Shown piece after piece: positions 60,507-64,000 of a DNA stretch of 64,000 bases (position 1 is its first letter; each line of letters opens with the position of its first letter). A model generated the notes under the pieces. The model was not told the origin of the DNA. It saw nothing but the letters and a program-made list of their open reading frames with translations, and made no database searches. Source of the DNA: Nonomuraea basaltis. GTDB taxonomy: Bacteria > Actinomycetota > Actinomycetes > Streptosporangiales > Streptosporangiaceae. A program made the translations under genes and the position numbers. The stretch is from NCBI RefSeq assembly GCF_005893125.1, contig NZ_VCJS01000033.1:20884-84883 (forward strand), given 5' to 3'.

Positions 60507-62930
60507 ATGACGGCTGTAGACCGGACGCCCGCGATGGACGGGATCCTCCGCCCGTGGCAGGACCCCACTCTCCCCGTGGCCGACCGGGTCGACGCCCTCC
60601 TTGCGGAGATGACCCTGGAGGAGAAGGCCGGGCAGCTCGGCAGCCGGTGGATCGGCAACGACATGCAGCACGAGCAGGTGGTCGAGGACGACGCGGCGGC
60701 GCTGAACGTCGCGCCGATGCAGGACGTGTTCGCGGCGTCGGGGACGGTTCCCTTCGAGGAGGCGATCCGGCACGGCCTCGGCCACATCACCCGCGTGCAC
60801 GGCAGCGCTCCCGTGACGGCGCAGGAGGGCGCCGCCGAGGTGATCAAACTGCAGCGCGCGGTCGTCGAGCGGTCCAGGCTCGGCATCCCGGCCATCGTCC
60901 ACGAGGAGTGTCTCACCGGGTTCACCGCCTTTGGGGCGACCGTCTATCCGGCGGCCATCGCGTGGGGGGCGACCTTCGACCCCGGCCTGGTGGAGCGGAT
61001 GGCGGCCGCGATCGGGCGGGACATGCGGTCCGTGGGCGTCCACCAGGGACTGTCGCCGGTCCTGGACGTGGTGCGCGACTACCGGTGGGGACGGGTCGAG
61101 GAGACGATGGGCGAGGACCCGTACCTCGTCTCGATGCTCGGCGCCGCCTACGTGCGCGGGCTGGAGAGCGCGGGGATCATCGCCACGCTCAAGCACTTCG
61201 CCGGATACTCGGCCTCGCGGGCGGCCCGCAACCACGGCCCCGTCCCGATGGGGCGGCGCGAGCTGATGGACATGATCCTGCCGCCGTTCGAGACCGCGAT
61301 CGCGCTGGGCGGGGCGCGGTCGGTGATGAACTCCTACTCAGACGTGGACGGCGTGCCGGCCGGGGCGGACCCGTGGCTGCTGACCGAGGTGCTGCGCGAC
61401 GACTGGGGCTTCACCGGCACCGTCGTGTCGGACTACTGGGCCGTCCCGTTCCTCGCGACCATGCACAAGGTCGCCGCCGACACGGACGAGGCCGGCGCGC
61501 TGGCGCTCGCGGCCGGCATCGACGTCGAACTGCCCGACACCCTCGGCTTCGGCCGGCACCTGGTCGAGCGGGTACGCCGGGGGGAGCTGCCCGAGTCGCT
61601 GATCGACCGGGCGGCGCGTCGCCTGCTCACCCAGAAGGTCCAGCTCGGGCTGCTCGACCCGGACTGGACGCCCGAGAAGTCGGTGGCCGGGGCCGCCGCC
61701 GTGGACCTCGACTCGCCGGGCAATCGGGCGCTGGCGCGCGAGCTGGCCGAGCGGTCCGTCATCCTGCTGGCCGCCGGCAGCGCGCTGCCGCTGCTCGGCG
61801 AGGGACGTACGCCGCCGCGCCGGGTCGCCGTCGTGGGGCCGTGTGCCGACGATCCGCGTACCTTCATGGGCTGCTACGCCTTCCCCAACCACGTGCTGCC
61901 CCGCCACCCCGGCCTCGGGCTCGGCGTCGAGGCGCCCAGCCTGCTCGACGCGCTGCGCGCCGAGCTGCCGGACACCGAGCTGGTCCACGAGCGGGGCTGC
62001 GACGTGCAGGGAGACGACCGCTCCGGGTTCGCCGCCGCGGCCGAGGCGGCGCGCGCGGCCGACCTGTGCGTGGTCGCCGTGGGGGACCTCGCCGGGCTGT
62101 TCGGGCACGGGACCTCGGGAGAGGGCTGCGACGCCGACGACCTGCGGCTGCCCGGCGTGCAGGAGGAGCTGCTGGCCGAGCTCGCCGCGACGGGCACGCC
62201 CGTCGTCGTGGTGGTCGTCTCCGGCCGCCCGTACGCGCTGGGCCCGGCGCACGACGCCGCCGCCGCGCTCGTGCAGGCGTTCATGCCCGGCGAGGAGGGC
62301 GGCGCGGCCATCGCCGGCGTGCTGTCCGGCCGCGTCCAGCCCACCGGCAAGCTGCCCGTGCAGATCCCGCGCGGGCACGGCGGCCAGCCCGGCACCTACC
62401 TGCAGCCGCCGCTGGGGGCCAACAGCCAGGGCATCAGCAACCTCGACCCGACGCCGCTGTTCCCCTTCGGGTACGGCGCCTCCTACACCACCTTCGAGGT
62501 CGGTGACCTGCGGATCAACGCCGCCGAGGTGCCCACGGACGGCGAGTTCACCGCGACCGTCCGCGTCCGCAACACCGGCGGCCGGGCCGGTGAGGAGGTC
62601 GTCCAGCTCTACCTGCACGACGTCCTCGCCCAGGTCACCCGGCCGGTCAAGCAGCTCACCGGATTCGCACGGGTGCGGCTGGAGCCGGGCGAGGCCAGGG
62701 ACGTGCGCTTCCGCGTGCACGCCGACCGGACGGCCTTCACCGGACGCGATCTGAGGCGCATCGTGGAGCCCGGGGACATCGAGGTGCTCGCGGGCACGTC
62801 GGCGGCGGACCTGCCGTGCCAGGCCATCGTGCGCCTGACGGGTCCCGAGCGCGCCGCCGGCCACGACCGGCGCCTCGTCACACCTGTTGAGGTGCTGGAC
62901 CAGGAGGGAATCGATGCCGGTCAGTCCTAG
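60507..62930 (+). CDS. GH3-family beta-glycosidase (beta-glucosidase/beta-xylosidase type)
   Basis: 807 residues from the ATG at 60507 with AAGGAGAG seven bases upstream. No signal peptide, so it is cytoplasmic and acts on imported oligosaccharides. The barrel has AIVHEECLTGFTAFGATVYP, LSPVLDVVRDYRWGRVEETM with GEDPYL, KHFAGYSASRAARNHGPV and the nucleophile D309 in GTVVSDYWAV. The second domain and the C-terminal FN3-like domain (LFPFGYGASYTTFEV onward) are complete. It is followed by the LacI gene with a 17-base overlap. Confidence 0.92.
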   Translation: MTAVDRTPAMDGILRPWQDPTLPVADRVDALLAEMTLEEKAGQLGSRWIGNDMQHEQVVEDDAAALNVAPMQDVFAASGTVPFEEAIRHGLGHITRVHGSAPVTAQEGAAEVIKLQRAVVERSRLGIPAIVHEECLTGFTAFGATVYPAAIAWGATFDPGLVERMAAAIGRDMRSVGVHQGLSPVLDVVRDYRWGRVEETMGEDPYLVSMLGAAYVRGLESAGIIATLKHFAGYSASRAARNHGPVPMGRRELMDMILPPFETAIALGGARSVMNSYSDVDGVPAGADPWLLTEVLRDDWGFTGTVVSDYWAVPFLATMHKVAADTDEAGALALAAGIDVELPDTLGFGRHLVERVRRGELPESLIDRAARRLLTQKVQLGLLDPDWTPEKSVAGAAAVDLDSPGNRALARELAERSVILLAAGSALPLLGEGRTPPRRVAVVGPCADDPRTFMGCYAFPNHVLPRHPGLGLGVEAPSLLDALRAELPDTELVHERGCDVQGDDRSGFAAAAEAARAADLCVVAVGDLAGLFGHGTSGEGCDADDLRLPGVQEELLAELAATGTPVVVVVVSGRPYALGPAHDAAAALVQAFMPGEEGGAAIAGVLSGRVQPTGKLPVQIPRGHGGQPGTYLQPPLGANSQGISNLDPTPLFPFGYGASYTTFEVGDLRINAAEVPTDGEFTATVRVRNTGGRAGEEVVQLYLHDVLAQVTRPVKQLTGFARVRLEPGEARDVRFRVHADRTAFTGRDLRRIVEPGDIEVLAGTSAADLPCQAIVRLTGPERAAGHDRRLVTPVEVLDQEGIDAGQS

Positions 62931-63945
62931 ACGCGCCACACTGGCCACCGTCGCGGCCTCGGCCGGCGTGTCCGTCGCGACGGTCTCCAAGGTGCTCAAC
63001 GGCCGCAGCGACGTCGCGCCCGCGACCCGCTCACTGGTGCAGTCGTTACTGCGGCAGCACGAGTACGTCGCGCCGTCGCCGCGCCGGGGCGAGGCCGTCG
63101 GGCTCGACACGGTCGAGGTGCAGTTCGACTCGGACATCAACGCGTACTCCACCGAGATCATCCAGGGTGTGGTCACGGCCGGGGGCGAGGTCGGCGTCGG
63201 GGTCGTCGTCAGCGTCATGAAGGACGGCGACCGCACCGCCCGATGGGCCCGCGACCTGCTCTCCGCCGGTCGCCGGGCGCTGATCGCGGTGACCAGCGAG
63301 CTGAGCGCCGGGCAGCTGGCCGCGCTGTCCCGCGCCCACCTGCCGCTGGTCGTGATCGACCCGCTCAACCTGCCGCGCGCCCGCGTGACCAGCGTCGGGT
63401 CGACCAACTTCGCCGGCGGGCTGGCCGCGACCCAGCACCTGCTGTCCCTCGGGCACCGGCGCATCGCCTACGTCGGCGGCCCGGCCACCGCGGCCTGCAA
63501 CCAGGCGCGGCTGCACGGCTACCGCGCCGCCATGGAGACCGAAGGGGCGGCCGTGCTGCCCGGCTACACCCGCTCCGGGCGTTTCCGCTACCAGGACGGC
63601 CTGGAGCACGGCGCCGCCGTGCTCGCCCTGCCGGAGCCGCCGACAGCGATCTTCGTCGGCTGCGACGAGACGGCGCTCGGCGTCATGGAGGCCGCCCGGG
63701 CGCGCGGCCTGCGCATCCCCGAGGACCTCAGCATCGTCGGCTTCGACGACACCCAGATCGCCCGCATGGCCTCGCCGCCGCTGACCACCGTCCGCCAGCC
63801 GCTGCGCGAGATGGGCGGCGTCGCCCTGCGCACGGCGCTCCGCCTGGCGGCCGGCGAGAAGATTGACTCCCACCACGTCGAGCTGGCCACCGAGCTGGTC
63901 GTACGCGGCTCCACCGCGGACGTGACCTGCGCGGAGCATGCCTGA
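62914..63945 (+). CDS. LacI-family transcriptional regulator
   Basis: 343 residues from the ATG at 62914 with GGAGGG five bases upstream; it overlaps the GH3 end by 17 bases. The HTH reads VAASAGVSVATVSKVLNG with the hinge helix SLVQSLLRQHEYV. The periplasmic-binding-protein-like core has LGHRRIAYVGGPATAAC, AIFVGCDETALGVMEAA and SIVGFDDTQIARMASPPLTT. It likely represses the GH3 gene and the divergent importer until an oligosaccharide binds. Confidence 0.93.
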   Translation: MPVSPRRATLATVAASAGVSVATVSKVLNGRSDVAPATRSLVQSLLRQHEYVAPSPRRGEAVGLDTVEVQFDSDINAYSTEIIQGVVTAGGEVGVGVVVSVMKDGDRTARWARDLLSAGRRALIAVTSELSAGQLAALSRAHLPLVVIDPLNLPRARVTSVGSTNFAGGLAATQHLLSLGHRRIAYVGGPATAACNQARLHGYRAAMETEGAAVLPGYTRSGRFRYQDGLEHGAAVLALPEPPTAIFVGCDETALGVMEAARARGLRIPEDLSIVGFDDTQIARMASPPLTTVRQPLREMGGVALRTALRLAAGEKIDSHHVELATELVVRGSTADVTCAEHA

Positions 63946-63946
63946 G

Positions 63947-63984
63947 ACCCGGCCGCGCCGGGTAGGACCCCCTTGATCGGGGGT
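63947..63984. terminator. Two adjacent stem-loops after the LacI gene
   Basis: ACCCGGC-CGC-GCCGGGT (63947-63963) and ACCCCC-TTGATC-GGGGGT (63967-63984) are perfect hairpins directly after the LacI stop at 63945. They probably end the GH3-LacI transcript. Confidence 0.65.
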
Positions 63985-64000
63985 GGGGCGTCATGCGGGG

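Overview
The window is a high-GC (about 70%) actinobacterial chromosome segment. The gene set suggests a soil actinomycete of the Streptosporangiales type, such as Nonomuraea-like; this is inferred from style and content, not proven. Supporting signs are many secreted carbohydrate-active enzymes with Tat or lipoprotein signals, an F420-type reductase, WXG100/ESX-type genes, ATGA and GTGA overlaps, frequent GTG starts and start codons close behind -10-like boxes. No rRNA, tRNA or CRISPR array was seen.

Layout. 0-2.3 kb: an operon of a truncated peroxiredoxin, a hydroxyisobutyrate-dehydrogenase/cupin fusion and a HAD phosphatase. 2.3-5.1 kb: decayed genes (beta-propeller fragment, two tyrosine-recombinase fragments, frameshifted proline-dehydrogenase fragment) around an intact F420-type reductase/hemerythrin fusion. 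5.1-11.3 kb: S66 carboxypeptidase; a histidine kinase overlapping tail-to-tail with a NarL-type response regulator that is coupled to a CPBP protease; an ArsR regulator with an MFS exporter and a perfect 11-bp inverted repeat at the promoter. 11.4-13.6 kb: another decay zone (DinB, ATP-dependent DNA ligase and other fragments) with short hypothetical genes.

13.6-17.3 kb is the most unusual part: an ESX/WXG100-type toxin-like island. One endonuclease/exonuclease/phosphatase (EEP) nuclease fold is divided between two convergent genes, each with its own WXG-like N-terminus. The upstream gene of the pair is a CpnT-like membrane protein. It diverges from a small WXG100-like gene across a 50-bp imperfect inverted repeat. 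At 18.17 kb there is a 57-residue peptide gene with six cysteines in the order C-C-CC-C-C.

18.4-40.4 kb is a polysaccharide and deoxy-sugar locus. A leftward seven-gene operon encodes a sugar ABC importer (lipoprotein and two permeases, no ATPase), an (alpha/alpha)-barrel-like protein, an RraA-fold protein, a GH141-like beta-helix enzyme and a GH106-like rhamnosidase. It diverges from a regulator that joins a transposase-type helix-turn-helix to a GntR/FCD module. Rightward follow a second GntR regulator with a double palindrome, an enoyl-CoA hydratase, a class III CoA-transferase, a solute-binding-like protein without signal peptide, an SDR and a DUF4432 epimerase-like protein. Opposing genes encode a fuconolactonase-like amidohydrolase and a fucose-dehydrogenase-like aldo/keto reductase, and a GH95 fucosidase follows. 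Together they suggest use of fucose/rhamnose-rich plant glycans, possibly rhamnogalacturonan.

40.5-47 kb: a secreted I36-type inhibitor and a complete peptide ABC importer with a fused double ATPase. 47-50.7 kb: two NAD(P)-dependent oxidoreductases diverging from a TetR regulator, then a PL1 pectate lyase. 50.9-54 kb: a secreted PQQ-type sugar dehydrogenase, a snapalysin-like protease and a second beta-helix protein. 54.2-57 kb: an ABC exporter and small membrane proteins. 57-64 kb: a second sugar ABC importer opposite a GH3 glycosidase and its LacI regulator, with LacI-like operator candidates in the shared promoter region.
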